Part shown: one piece after another, positions 50,845 through 59,656 of the stretch
Layout: every line of letters starts with the position of its first letter
Numbering within the stretch: position 1 is the first letter of the stretch
NCBI RefSeq assembly: GCF_003116035.1
Contig: NZ_LGQW01000015.1
Coordinates: 5,304,060-5,368,059 of the forward strand
DNA length: 64,000 bases
Direction of reading: 5' to 3'
Source of the DNA: Azospirillum sp. TSH64
GTDB taxonomy: Bacteria > Pseudomonadota > Alphaproteobacteria > Azospirillales > Azospirillaceae
Made by a program: the position numbers and the translations under genes
Notes under the pieces: model-generated
Told to the model about the DNA's origin: nothing
Databases searched by the model: none
Seen by the model: only the letters and a program-made list of their open reading frames with translations

Positions 50845-51721
50845 CCTCGCCGCGCAGCATGCGGATGATGCCGGAGAAGTCGGCGCCGCCTTCTCCTTGC
50901 GCGTTCATCAGCGCGTAGAGCTGCGCCGCCGCGGCCCCCAGCGGGGTGGGAGCACCGGCGCCCTGTGCCGCTTCCTGGGCCAGCTTCAGGTCCTTCAGCA
51001 TCAGCGCCGCCGCGAAACCGGGCTGGTAGTCGCGGTTGGCCGGGCTGGCGGGGACCGGGCCGGGCACCGGGCAATAGCTGGTCAGCGACCAGCACTGGCC
51101 CGACGAGGTCGACGACACGTCGAACAGCGCCTGATGCGACAGGCCGAGCTTCTCCGCCAGCACGAAGGCCTCGCAGACGCCGATCATCGAGATGCCGAGG
51201 ATCATGTTGTTGCAGATCTTCGCCGCCTGGCCGGCCCCGGCACCGCCGCAATGGACGATCTTCTTGCCCATGGCCTCCAGGAGCGGGCGGGCGCGCTCGA
51301 AGGCGTCCGTCTCGCCGCCGGCCATGAAGGTCAGGGTGCCGGCGGCGGCACCGCCGACGCCGCCCGACACCGGCGCGTCGAGCGAGGCGGCGCCCGTGCC
51401 GGCGGCCAGCGCATGCGCCTTGCGGGCGGACTCCACGTCGATGGTGGAGCAGTCGATCAGCAGGGTGCCGGGGCGCGCCACCGGTGCGATGTCGCCATAG
51501 ACGCCCAGCACATGTTTGCCGCCCGGCAGCATGGTGATGACCACCTCGGCCGCCGCGGCGATGGCGGCAGGGGAGGCGCCGATGGTGACGCCGGCCGCCT
51601 TGGCCGCTTCGATGGCGGCGGGCACGAGGTCGTAGCCCACCACCTGATGCCCCGCCTTCACGAGGTTCGCGGCCATCGGGCCGCCCATGTTGCCCAATCC
51701 GATGAAACCGATCACCGCCAT
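50840..51721 (-). CDS. mmsB: 3-hydroxyisobutyrate dehydrogenase
   Basis: 293 residues. Oxidises 3-hydroxyisobutyrate to methylmalonate semialdehyde with NAD+ in valine degradation. Nucleotide-binding motif IGFIGLGNMGGPMAANL, substrate-site DAPVSGGVGGA and the catalytic-lysine segment GAGQAAKICNNMILG are all present. Start ATG 51721 has GGGAGACGCGACG upstream. It is the third gene of the run, 53 bp after the acyl-CoA dehydrogenase. Confidence 0.95.
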   Translation of the reverse strand: MAVIGFIGLGNMGGPMAANLVKAGHQVVGYDLVPAAIEAAKAAGVTIGASPAAIAAAAEVVITMLPGGKHVLGVYGDIAPVARPGTLLIDCSTIDVESARKAHALAAGTGAASLDAPVSGGVGGAAAGTLTFMAGGETDAFERARPLLEAMGKKIVHCGGAGAGQAAKICNNMILGISMIGVCEAFVLAEKLGLSHQALFDVSSTSSGQCWSLTSYCPVPGPVPASPANRDYQPGFAAALMLKDLKLAQEAAQGAGAPTPLGAAAAQLYALMNAQGEGGADFSGIIRMLRGEG

Positions 51722-51774
51722 CGTCGCGTCTCCCGTTGCTTTGGTTTTTTGGGTTTGGTTTTTGTGGTTCGCTC

Positions 51775-52920
51775 TTACGCCATCCGCCCGATCTCGCTGC
51801 GCGAGACGATCAGGCGCATGATCTCGTTGGTGCCTTCCAGGATCTGGTGGACCCGCAGGTCGCGCACGATCTTCTCCACGCCATAGTCCGCCAGATAGCC
51901 GTAGCCGCCGAACAGCTGGAGCGCGTTGTTCGCCACCTCGAAGCCGGTGTCGGTGGCGAAGCGCTTCGCCATCGCACACAGGCGTGTGGCGTCCTGGCTC
52001 TTCGCATCCAGCGCCGAGGCGGCGCGGTGGACGAAGGTGCGGGCGGCCTCAAGCTCCGTCGCCATGTCGGCGATGCGGAACTGGAGCGCCTGGAAGCGGT
52101 CGAGCGTCTGGCCGAAGGCCTTGCGCTCGCTCATGTAGGTCAGCGCCTTGTCCAGTGCCGCCTGCGCACCGCCGATGGAGCAGGCGGCGATGTTGATGCG
52201 GCCGCCGTCCAGCCCCTTCATGGCGAACTTGAAGCCCATCCCCTCCTGCCCCAGCAGGGCAGAGGCGGGGATGCGGGCGTCCTCCAGGATGACGGCGCGG
52301 GTCGGCTGGGCGTTCCAGCCCATCTTGTGCTCGTTGGCGCCGAAGGAGAGGCCGGGGGTGTCCGCAGGCACCAGGAAGGCGCTGATGCCGCCGGGGCCGT
52401 CCTCGCCGGTGCGGGCCATGACGAGGTAGAGGTCGGAGCTGCCGGCGCCGGAAATGAACTGCTTGGCGCCGTTGAGGACGTAACTGTCGCCGTCGCGCAC
52501 GGCCTTCGTCCGCAGCGCCGCGGCGTCGGAACCGGCGTTGGCCTCGGTCAGGCAATAGCTGGCGAGCCAGTCCATGCGGGAGAGCTTCGGCAGCCAATGG
52601 GCCTTCTGCTCGTCGCTGCCGAAATTGTCCACCATCCCCGCCACCATGTTGTGGATGGAGATGTAGGAGGCGATGGTCGGGCAGCCCTGGCTCAGCGCCT
52701 CGAAGATCACCACGGCGTCGAAGCGGCTCAGCGCCGAGCCGCCATGCTCTTCGGACACATAGATGCCGCCCATGCCGAGTTCGCCGGCGGCGCGCAGGGT
52801 GTCGATGGGGAAATGCTTCTTCTGGTCCCACTCGACGGCGTTGGGCGCCAGCTCGTCGCGGGCGAAGGACAACGCCATGTCGCGGATGGCGACCTGGTCT
52901 TCGGTCAGTTCAAAGGACAT
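51775..52920 (-). CDS. Acyl-CoA dehydrogenase, probably isobutyryl-CoA
   Basis: 381 residues, FAD-dependent acyl-CoA dehydrogenase. Signatures: YCLTEANAGSDAAALRT (FAD/substrate), ALQLFGGYGYLADYGVEKIVRDLRV (C-terminal signature) and the catalytic base Glu362 in ILEGTNEIMR. The position between mmsA and mmsB identifies it as the isobutyryl-CoA dehydrogenase step of valine catabolism, converting isobutyryl-CoA to methacrylyl-CoA, though other short-chain substrates cannot be excluded. Start has GGAGGTGACGC directly upstream. Palindromic element E fills the 151-bp gap to mmsA. Confidence 0.93.
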   Translation of the reverse strand: MSFELTEDQVAIRDMALSFARDELAPNAVEWDQKKHFPIDTLRAAGELGMGGIYVSEEHGGSALSRFDAVVIFEALSQGCPTIASYISIHNMVAGMVDNFGSDEQKAHWLPKLSRMDWLASYCLTEANAGSDAAALRTKAVRDGDSYVLNGAKQFISGAGSSDLYLVMARTGEDGPGGISAFLVPADTPGLSFGANEHKMGWNAQPTRAVILEDARIPASALLGQEGMGFKFAMKGLDGGRINIAACSIGGAQAALDKALTYMSERKAFGQTLDRFQALQFRIADMATELEAARTFVHRAASALDAKSQDATRLCAMAKRFATDTGFEVANNALQLFGGYGYLADYGVEKIVRDLRVHQILEGTNEIMRLIVSRSEIGRMA

Positions 52921-52938
52921 GCGTCACCTCCCTCCAAA

Positions 52939-53055
52939 TCCCCCTCTCCCCCCCGGGGAGAGGGTCGGGGTGAGGGGGATGCGTTGCGGGACCTTTGTGG
53001 AAATCCTGCGGTGCTTCCCCCTCACCCTAACCCTCTCCCCGGGGGGGAGAGGGGA
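52939..53055. repeat. Palindromic element E, inside the valine operon
   Basis: Full element with inverted arms at about 52939-52979 and 53017-53055, between mmsA and the acyl-CoA dehydrogenase gene. It may act as an mRNA-stabilising or attenuating hairpin between them. Confidence 0.9.
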
Positions 53056-53071
53056 TAATGTGCTTAACCCA

Positions 53072-54571
53072 TCACTCCATGGTCGGAATGACGAAGCTGG
53101 CGCCTTCCTTGACGCCCGAGGGCCAGCGGGAGGTGACGGTCTTGGTCTTGGTGTAGAAGCGCACCGCGTCGGGGCCGTGCTGGTTCAGGTCGCCGAAGCC
53201 CGAGCGCTTCCAGCCGCCGAAGGTGTAGTAGGCGAGCGGAACCGGGATCGGAACGTTGATGCCGACCATGCCGACATCGACGCGGGATGCGAAGTCGCGG
53301 GCGGCGTCGCCGTCGCGGGTGAAGATCGCCACGCCGTTGCCGTACTCATGGTCGTTCGGCAGGGCCAGCGCTTCCTCGTAGGAGTCGGCGCGGACGACGG
53401 AGAGGACCGGGCCGAAGATCTCCTCCTTGTAGATGCGCATGTCCGGCTTCACCTCGTCGAACAGGCAGCCGCCCATGTAGAAGCCGTTCTCGTAGCCCTG
53501 CATCTTGAACTCGCGGCCATCGACCGCCAGCTTGGCGCCTTCCTTGACGCCGAGATCGACGTAGGACTTCACCCGCTCCAGATGCTCGGCCGTCACCAGC
53601 GGGCCGAAATCGGCGCTGCTGTCGGTCGACGGGCCGACCTTCAGGCTTTCCACCCGCGGGATCAGGCGGTCCATCAGGGCGTCGGCGGTCTTCTTGCCGA
53701 CCGGCACGACGACGGAGATCGCCATGCAGCGCTCGCCCGCCGCGCCGAAGCCGGCGCCGATCAGTGCGTCGGTCGCCTGGTCGAGGTCGGCGTCCGGCAT
53801 CACCAGCGCGTGGTTCTTGGCGCCGCCGAAGCACTGCACGCGCTTACCCGCCGCACAGCCGCGGTTGTAGATGTATTCGGCGATCGGGGTGGAGCCGACG
53901 AAGCCCACCGCCTTGATGTCACGGTCGTCGAGGATGGCGTCCACCGCCACCTTGTCGCCATGGACGACGTTGAGGATGCCCGCCGGCAGGCCGGCCTCCA
54001 GCATCAGCTCGGCCAGCTTGACCGGCACGCCCGGCGTGCGCTCCGACGGCTTCAGGATGAAGGCGTTGCCGCAGGCGATGGCCGGGGCGAACTTCCACAT
54101 CGGGATCATGGCGGGGAAGTTGAACGGCGTGATGCCGGCGACGACGCCCAGCGGCTGGCGCATCGAATAGATGTCGATGCCGGGGCCGGCGCCGTCGGTG
54201 AACTCACCCTTCAGCAGATGCGGGATGCCACAGGCGAACTCCACCACCTCAAGCCCGCGCTGGATGTCGCCCTTGGCGTCGACGATGGTCTTGCCATGCT
54301 CCAGCGACAGCAGCAGCGCCAGCTCGTCGTAATCGCGCTGGACGAGGTCGAGGAAGCGCATCAGCACGCGGGCGCGGCGCTGCGGGTTGGTGGCGGCCCA
54401 GCCGCGCTGCGCCTGCTTGGCGTTCTCGACCGCGGCGCGCATCTCCTCGACGCTCGCCAGCGGCACGCGGGCGCGCACCTCGCCGGTCATCGGGGAGTAG
54501 ACGTCGGCGAACCGGCCGGACGTGCCGGAAACCAGCTTGCCGCCGATCAGGTGCTGAAGTTCGGTGGTCAT
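53072..54571 (-). CDS. mmsA: Methylmalonate-semialdehyde dehydrogenase (acylating)
   Basis: 499 residues. CoA-dependent aldehyde dehydrogenase converting methylmalonate semialdehyde to propionyl-CoA. The nucleophile is Cys282 in AAGERCMAISV, and AGITPFNFPAMIPMWKFAPA, VNVPIPVPLAYYTFGGWKRS-like segments match the MmsA subgroup. ATG 54571 has GAGGGAGGACAATAGG upstream. First gene of the valine run on this strand and divergent from the second parA-type gene, 264 bp apart. Confidence 0.96.
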   Translation of the reverse strand: MTTELQHLIGGKLVSGTSGRFADVYSPMTGEVRARVPLASVEEMRAAVENAKQAQRGWAATNPQRRARVLMRFLDLVQRDYDELALLLSLEHGKTIVDAKGDIQRGLEVVEFACGIPHLLKGEFTDGAGPGIDIYSMRQPLGVVAGITPFNFPAMIPMWKFAPAIACGNAFILKPSERTPGVPVKLAELMLEAGLPAGILNVVHGDKVAVDAILDDRDIKAVGFVGSTPIAEYIYNRGCAAGKRVQCFGGAKNHALVMPDADLDQATDALIGAGFGAAGERCMAISVVVPVGKKTADALMDRLIPRVESLKVGPSTDSSADFGPLVTAEHLERVKSYVDLGVKEGAKLAVDGREFKMQGYENGFYMGGCLFDEVKPDMRIYKEEIFGPVLSVVRADSYEEALALPNDHEYGNGVAIFTRDGDAARDFASRVDVGMVGINVPIPVPLAYYTFGGWKRSGFGDLNQHGPDAVRFYTKTKTVTSRWPSGVKEGASFVIPTME

Positions 54572-54834
54572 CCTATTGTCCTCCCTCGGGATTGTTTGTC
54601 ACCATGTGTACCCGGGCGGCCCTTTGGGGCGACCCGAAACTTTGCGCATCGGTTGTGCAGGAATGCAGCAAGGGGTGTGCAGGACGGCCGGGCGTGGCTG
54701 GTTCCGCACTCGGCCACCCTGTCCCCAAAGGTGTGTGGAGAGTTGAAACCCCACCGCTTATAGTGCGCCCGCGCAGTCCGGACCGGAATTCGATCCGGGC
54801 CGTGCGGGGATTGCCGCAGAAACGGCGAAGCGGA

Positions 54835-55929
54835 ATGGACATGACCAGCCACGAAGACGTCTTCGACACGCCGGAGACACGGCAGCCGACCATCCTGTCG
54901 GTCTACAACCAGAAGGGCGGCGTCGGCAAAACGACCACGTCGGTGAACCTCGCGCTCGCGCTGGCGGCGCTGGGCAAGAGCGTCGTGCTGATCGATTTCG
55001 ACCCGCAGAGCAGCGCTACCAGCAACTTCCTGCTGCGCGACAAGGCCAAGGTCGGCATCAACGACCTGCTGCGCAAGGAAACCTTCGTCGAGGATGCCAT
55101 CACCCCGACCGCCTTCGACGGGCTGTCGATGATCGTCGGCGCGCGCAAGCTGTACTCGCTGGAGCATGCGCTGGACAGCCGCGGCGGCTCGCAGCGGGGC
55201 TTGCGCAAGGCGCTGCATTTCTCGCGCAACCCGCCGGACTATGTCGTCATCGACTGCCCGCCGGCGCTGGGCCATCTGGCGGCCGGTGCCTTGGCGGCGT
55301 CGGACCGGCTGATCGTGCCGGTGTTTCCGGGGCGCTATGCGCTGGACGGGCTGCGCCGCACCTTGCAGGTGGTGGAGCATATCCAGAACGGGCTGAACCC
55401 CAGCCTGACGCTGGCCGGCATCCTGATGCTGTCGATCACCAACGACGAGGTCGGGCGCGAATCGCTGACGCAGCTGCGCAACGAGTTCCCCGAGCAGATG
55501 TTCCGCACCGCCTTCCCCTATGACGTGGATGTGGTGAAGGCCACATACCGCCGTATGCCGGCGGCGATCTTCACGCCGGAAGGACGGACGACCAGCCGCT
55601 TCGCAGCCCTGGCCTGGGAGATCGTCCATGGCCGTGGCACCACGCCCGACGACGCCCAGCTGAAGCCGGCGCTGGAGCGCATCCGCGGGTGGCACGAGGC
55701 GACCGACACCTCCTACAGCGCGCGGCGCGCCTCCTCCATCGACGAGGGCGACGAGCCCGGCGGCAGTGCTGGCAACGGCGGGCGGCAGGCGGAGCGTGCG
55801 CAGTCCGCCGGCCGCGGCGGGATGGGGCTGGCGTTTGTGGGACTGGTGGTCGGGCTGGTGGCCGGCTTCGTGCTGGGGGCTGTCGCGGGCCAGCCGATCC
55901 TGGGCAGGCTGCTCGGGCTGGGGGGGTGA
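54835..55929 (+). CDS. ParA-type ATPase with C-terminal membrane helix
   Basis: 364 residues. Deviant Walker A KGGVGKTT at 27-34, SVVLIDFDPQSSATSNFLL and YVVIDCPPALGHLAAG are typical of Soj/ParA. The core ends near residue 285; a polar linker (about 290-328) then leads into a strongly hydrophobic segment MGLAFVGLVVGLVAGFVLGA (about 330-350) at the extreme C-terminus. This predicts a membrane-anchored ParA, with the ATPase in the cytoplasm. The ATG at 54835 is preferred to the ATG at 54841; the frame is open further upstream without family resemblance. No ParB-like gene is adjacent. Confidence 0.88.
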   Translation: MDMTSHEDVFDTPETRQPTILSVYNQKGGVGKTTTSVNLALALAALGKSVVLIDFDPQSSATSNFLLRDKAKVGINDLLRKETFVEDAITPTAFDGLSMIVGARKLYSLEHALDSRGGSQRGLRKALHFSRNPPDYVVIDCPPALGHLAAGALAASDRLIVPVFPGRYALDGLRRTLQVVEHIQNGLNPSLTLAGILMLSITNDEVGRESLTQLRNEFPEQMFRTAFPYDVDVVKATYRRMPAAIFTPEGRTTSRFAALAWEIVHGRGTTPDDAQLKPALERIRGWHEATDTSYSARRASSIDEGDEPGGSAGNGGRQAERAQSAGRGGMGLAFVGLVVGLVAGFVLGAVAGQPILGRLLGLGG

Positions 55930-56073
55930 GCCGTTTCCTGTTCCGGGGCGGGCGGCTCCGGTCCGGTGGGCTGCTGCCTGCGCAAGGGTATCCGCAGCCA
56001 TGCGGCAATCGTGGGGCGTTTGGCGGCGGGACGGCTTGGTTGAGGCTGGGGCTGACCTAAATCTCCCCGATCC

Positions 56074-56109
56074 GCGGCAGGGGTAGGCAAACACATTACC
56101 CCCTGCCGC
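56074..56109. other. Hairpin between parA-type gene and OYE gene
   Basis: GCGGCAGGGG pairs with CCCCTGCCGC (10 bp, 16-nt loop) 30 bp before the OYE start. It may end the upstream transcript or be a regulatory site; no T-run. Confidence 0.4.
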
Positions 56110-56138
56110 CACCGACACGATCGAGACGGGAATTCCTA

Positions 56139-57254
56139 ATGTCCGCTCTGTTCACGCCCTTCACGCTGAAGGACGTCACCCTGCGCAACCGCATCGCGGT
56201 TCCGCCGATGTGCCAGTACAGCGCCGTCGACGGCGTCGTCAACGACTGGCATCTCGCCCATTATCCCGGCCTTGCCCGCGGCGGCGCCGGTCTGGTGATC
56301 GTCGAAGCGACGGCGGTGTCGCCGGAAGGCCGCATCACGCCGGGCTGCACCGGGCTGTGGACTGACGCCCAGGCGGAGGGGATGGCGCGCATCGCCGCCT
56401 CCATCGCCGCCGCCGGTGCCGTTCCCGGCATCCAGATCGGCCATGCCGGCCGCAAGGCCAGCGCCAACCGCCCGTGGGAAGGCGACGACCACATCGCCGA
56501 GGGCGATCCGCGCGGCTGGGACACCCTCTCGCCGTCGGCGGTGCCCTTCGGCCATCATCTGCCGAAGGTGCCCAAGGCGATGACGCTGGACGACATCGCC
56601 CGCGTCCGCGCCGATTTCGTCGCCGCCGCCGTGCGCGCCCGCGATGCCGGCTTCAAGTGGCTGGAGCTGCATTTCGCCCACGGCTATCTCGGCCAGAGCT
56701 TCTTCTCGGTCCATGCCAACAAACGCACCGACCGGTATGGCGGCGACCTTGCCGGGCGCAGCCGCTTCCTGCTGGAGACGCTGGCGGCGGTTCGCGAGGT
56801 GTGGCCGGAAAACCTGCCGCTGACCGCCCGCTTCGGCGTGATCGAGTATGACGGGCGCGACGAGCAGACGCTGGCCGAATCGATCGAACTGGCCCGCAAC
56901 TTCCGCGCCGGCGGGCTCGACCTGCTGAGCGTCAGCGTCGGCTTCTCCACCCCCGACGCCCATGTTCCGTGGGGGCCGGCCTTCCTGGCGCCGGTCGCCG
57001 AGCGGGTGCGGCGCGAGGCGGAGCTGCCGGTGGCGGCGGCCTGGGGCATCGATGCGCCGAAGATCGCCGACCGCACCGTCGCCGACGGGCAGCTCGATCT
57101 GGTGATGGTCGGCCGCGCCCATCTCGCCAACCCGCATTATCCCTACCGCGCCGCCAAGGAGCTGGGCGTCGAGCGCCCGTCCTGGGTGCTGCCGGCGCCC
57201 TACGCCCACTGGCTGGAGCGGTATCGGGCGACCGACACCGTCACGGCGGACTGA
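56139..57254 (+). CDS. NADH:flavin oxidoreductase, Old Yellow Enzyme (YqjM-like)
   Basis: 371 residues, FMN-dependent TIM-barrel ene-reductase. Cys25 and Tyr27 in VPPMCQYSAV are the flavin-tuning residues of the YqjM/'thermophilic-like' OYE class; His178 and His181 in LELHFAHGYLGQSFF bind substrate; GQSFFSVHANKRTDRYGGD and MVGRAHLANP are family patterns. It reduces activated C=C bonds of enones and may take part in detoxification of electrophiles. ATG 56139; GAGACGGGAA upstream. Stands alone. Confidence 0.92.
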   Translation: MSALFTPFTLKDVTLRNRIAVPPMCQYSAVDGVVNDWHLAHYPGLARGGAGLVIVEATAVSPEGRITPGCTGLWTDAQAEGMARIAASIAAAGAVPGIQIGHAGRKASANRPWEGDDHIAEGDPRGWDTLSPSAVPFGHHLPKVPKAMTLDDIARVRADFVAAAVRARDAGFKWLELHFAHGYLGQSFFSVHANKRTDRYGGDLAGRSRFLLETLAAVREVWPENLPLTARFGVIEYDGRDEQTLAESIELARNFRAGGLDLLSVSVGFSTPDAHVPWGPAFLAPVAERVRREAELPVAAAWGIDAPKIADRTVADGQLDLVMVGRAHLANPHYPYRAAKELGVERPSWVLPAPYAHWLERYRATDTVTAD

Positions 57255-57295
57255 CGCCAAGCGGCTCCGGGGGGACGGCTTCGGAGTGTGAACGC

Positions 57296-57332
57296 ATAAT
57301 CACCCTCTCCCGGGGCGGGAGAGGGTGATTAT
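57296..57332. repeat. Perfect 16-bp hairpin, half-element-like
   Basis: ATAATCACCCTCTCCC / GGGAGAGGGTGATTAT with the 5-nt loop GGGGC. It shares CCCTCTCCC with the palindromic elements but lacks their second arm. It lies 42 bp after the OYE stop and could act as a transcription terminator, although there is no T-run. Confidence 0.75.
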
Positions 57333-57484
57333 CGCCACCTGCGATGCTCGGTGAATGTTCGGTGAAGATTTGGTGACGGCGGCAACCGTCCCGTGTTCGG
57401 CGGGTTAAGCGATGGCCGCGCCGCGGACCGCATCCGGACGGTTCCGGCGCCGCGACCCGACCCTCTCGAACAGCGAGCACGACC

Positions 57485-59107
57485 ATGTCGGACACCACAC
57501 TGCCGTCTGGCGCTTCGCCGCCGGTTCGCGGTCCCAATCTCCACCAGAAGCCGCACTCCGCCCTGCCGGTGGCGTTCCTCGTCGTGCTGGCCGCCGGTCT
57601 CGGCTATGCGGTCCATGGCTTCGTCACCGACCTGCAACGGGTGGACCAGCCGCCGCTGGCGACGGGGGCCTTCCTGCTTCTCGGTCTGGCGCTGCTGATC
57701 GCGCTGGGCTTCGAGTTCGTCAACGGCTTCCACGACACCGCCAATGCGGTGGCGACCGTCATCTACACCCACAGCATGCCGCCGGTGCTGGCGGTGCTGT
57801 GGTCCGGCGCCTTCAACTTCCTGGGCGTGCTGCTGTCGTCGGGGGCGGTGGCCTACAGCGTCATCACCCTGCTGCCGGTGGAGCTGATCCTTCAGGTCGG
57901 CAGCAGCGCCGGCTATGCCATGATCTTCGCCCTGCTGATCGCCGCCATCATCTGGAACCTGGGAACCTGGGCGCTCGGGCTGCCCAACAGCTCGTCCCAT
58001 GCCCTGATCGGCTCGGTCATCGGGGTCGGCCTCGCCAACCAGCTGATGGCGCCGGACGGGCAGGCGACCTCGGGCGTCGAATGGGGGCAGGCCTTCGGCG
58101 TTCTCCAGGCCCTGCTGTTCAGCCCGGTGATGGGCTTCGTGCTGGCCGCCATGCTGCTGCTGGTGCTGAAGCGCGCGGTGAGGAACCGGCGCCTGTTCGA
58201 GCCGGCCGACCCCAGCCGTCCGCCGCCGCTGTGGATCCGCGGGCTGCTGATCCTGACCTGCACCGCCGTGTCCTTCGCCCATGGCGGCAACGACGGCCAG
58301 AAGGGCATGGGGCTGATCATGCTGATCCTGATCGGCGCGGTGCCCACCGCCTATGCGCTGAACCGCACCATGCCCGACAGCACCACCCCGGCCTTCGTCG
58401 AGACCACCCACCGGGCCGAAGCGGTCCTGCGCTCGCATGCCGACGGGCGGCAGCCGGCGTCGGCGGAGGAGGCGAGGCGGATGGTCGGCGACGCGCTGCG
58501 GACCAAGGAGCTGAACCGGCCGGAGGTCTATGGCGCGCTGGCCGTGCTGTCCGCCGACATCGCCCAGGGCGTGCAGAGCTATGGCGCCATCAAGCATGTG
58601 CCGGCGGAAGCGACGTCGAACATGCGCAACGACATGTATCTGGCCGCCGATGCGGTCCGCCTGCTGCCGAAGGCCGGTGCCAGCCTGCCCGATGACGAGG
58701 CGAAGACGCTGAAATCCTATCAGGAGGCGCTGAACGCCGGCACCCGCTTCATTCCCGACTGGGTGAAGTTCTCGGTGGCGGTGGCGCTCGGGCTCGGCAC
58801 CATGGTCGGCTGGCGCCGCATCGTCGTCACCGTCGGCGAGCGGATCGGCAAGCAGCATCTGGCCTATGCCCAGGGCGCCTCGGCGGAGATCGTCGCCGCC
58901 GGCACCATCGGGCTGGCGGAGATCTACGGCCTGCCGGTGTCGACCACCCACATCCTGTCGAGCGGCGTCGCCGGCACCATGGCGGCGAACGGGTCCGGCC
59001 TGCAATGGAGCACGGTGCGCAACATGGCGATGGCCTGGGTGCTGACCCTGCCGGCCGCCATCATGCTGGCCGGCCTGCTGTACTACCTGCTGCGCCACCT
59101 GTTCTGA
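57485..59107 (+). CDS. pit: Pit-family inorganic phosphate transporter
   Basis: 540 residues. Two PiT signature repeats are visible: GFEFVNGFHDTANAVATVIYT near residue 75 and SFAHGGNDGQKGMGLIMLI in the second half, separated by membrane helices and a cytoplasmic loop of about 120 residues (about 310-430). A third motif VSTTHILSSGVAGTMAANG is close to the C-terminus. It takes up phosphate, probably as a metal-phosphate complex with H+. Start ATG 57485. Transcribed alone, with an upstream gap holding the 16-bp hairpin. Confidence 0.93.
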   Translation: MSDTTLPSGASPPVRGPNLHQKPHSALPVAFLVVLAAGLGYAVHGFVTDLQRVDQPPLATGAFLLLGLALLIALGFEFVNGFHDTANAVATVIYTHSMPPVLAVLWSGAFNFLGVLLSSGAVAYSVITLLPVELILQVGSSAGYAMIFALLIAAIIWNLGTWALGLPNSSSHALIGSVIGVGLANQLMAPDGQATSGVEWGQAFGVLQALLFSPVMGFVLAAMLLLVLKRAVRNRRLFEPADPSRPPPLWIRGLLILTCTAVSFAHGGNDGQKGMGLIMLILIGAVPTAYALNRTMPDSTTPAFVETTHRAEAVLRSHADGRQPASAEEARRMVGDALRTKELNRPEVYGALAVLSADIAQGVQSYGAIKHVPAEATSNMRNDMYLAADAVRLLPKAGASLPDDEAKTLKSYQEALNAGTRFIPDWVKFSVAVALGLGTMVGWRRIVVTVGERIGKQHLAYAQGASAEIVAAGTIGLAEIYGLPVSTTHILSSGVAGTMAANGSGLQWSTVRNMAMAWVLTLPAAIMLAGLLYYLLRHLF

Positions 59108-59147
59108 GCCCTGGCCGGCGCGGGTCCCGCCGGCCTCCCCACCGGAC

Positions 59148-59444
59148 TCAGGGCGCCGTGGGGCCGGCGGGGGCGGCGGGCTGAACAAGGCTGAGGCCCA
59201 ACCGGCCGCGGGCGAAATTCAGGTAGCTGACGGCCTGCGCCTGATCGCCCCGGCTCCAGTACCATTCGGCGGCGGACAGGGTGGTGCTGATGGTGCCGAC
59301 CTCCGACGTCGAGGGAACCTTGCCCCGGGCCTCCTTGAGCAGCAGGGGAAAGCGTTGGGCGAGGTCGGTGGCAGCCGGCTGGGCCGCGGCGGCGGTGGAC
59401 AGGACGATGCCGGCGGCGACCAGGGCCGGGAAGAGCGTGTTCAT
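59148..59444 (-). CDS. Small periplasmic hypothetical protein, 98 aa
   Basis: 98 residues with a signal peptide (MNTLFPALVAAGIVLSTAAAA, cleavage before QPAA). The mature part (about 75 residues) is helical, with a tetratricopeptide-like stretch LSAAEWYWSRGDQAQAVSYLN and a Pro/Ala tail. ATG 59444 has GAGGACACGCC upstream. It converges with pit. No family recognised; perhaps a small helical envelope factor. Confidence 0.65.
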   Translation of the reverse strand: MNTLFPALVAAGIVLSTAAAAQPAATDLAQRFPLLLKEARGKVPSTSEVGTISTTLSAAEWYWSRGDQAQAVSYLNFARGRLGLSLVQPAAPAGPTAP

Positions 59445-59656
59445 GGCGTGTCCTCGATCTTGAGCAACCTGTACCGCCGCTTCGCCGTCAACCGTCGGCC
59501 GGCGAAGAGGGGGCGGTCGGAAAAAGACTCTCAGATCTCTGTTACACTTCGGCGAACCGACCACTGCTCCGGAAGGACTAAAAGGGGAGGCAAAAGGAGG
59601 GGCGGCCCCCAGGGTTTCCCCGCAGGCCGCTTTCTCCCGGCCGCTCCCCCCTGCGC

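Noticed and set aside
6063..53055. Recurring palindromic blocks as a CRISPR array
   Set aside because: Copies are kilobases apart, without regular spacers or cas genes; they are dispersed palindromic elements.
47518..55929. The two ParA-type genes as evidence for a plasmid replication region
   Set aside because: No RepC/RepA, ParB, iterons or origin-like AT-rich region is seen, and core genes such as pyk and hmgA are in the same window.
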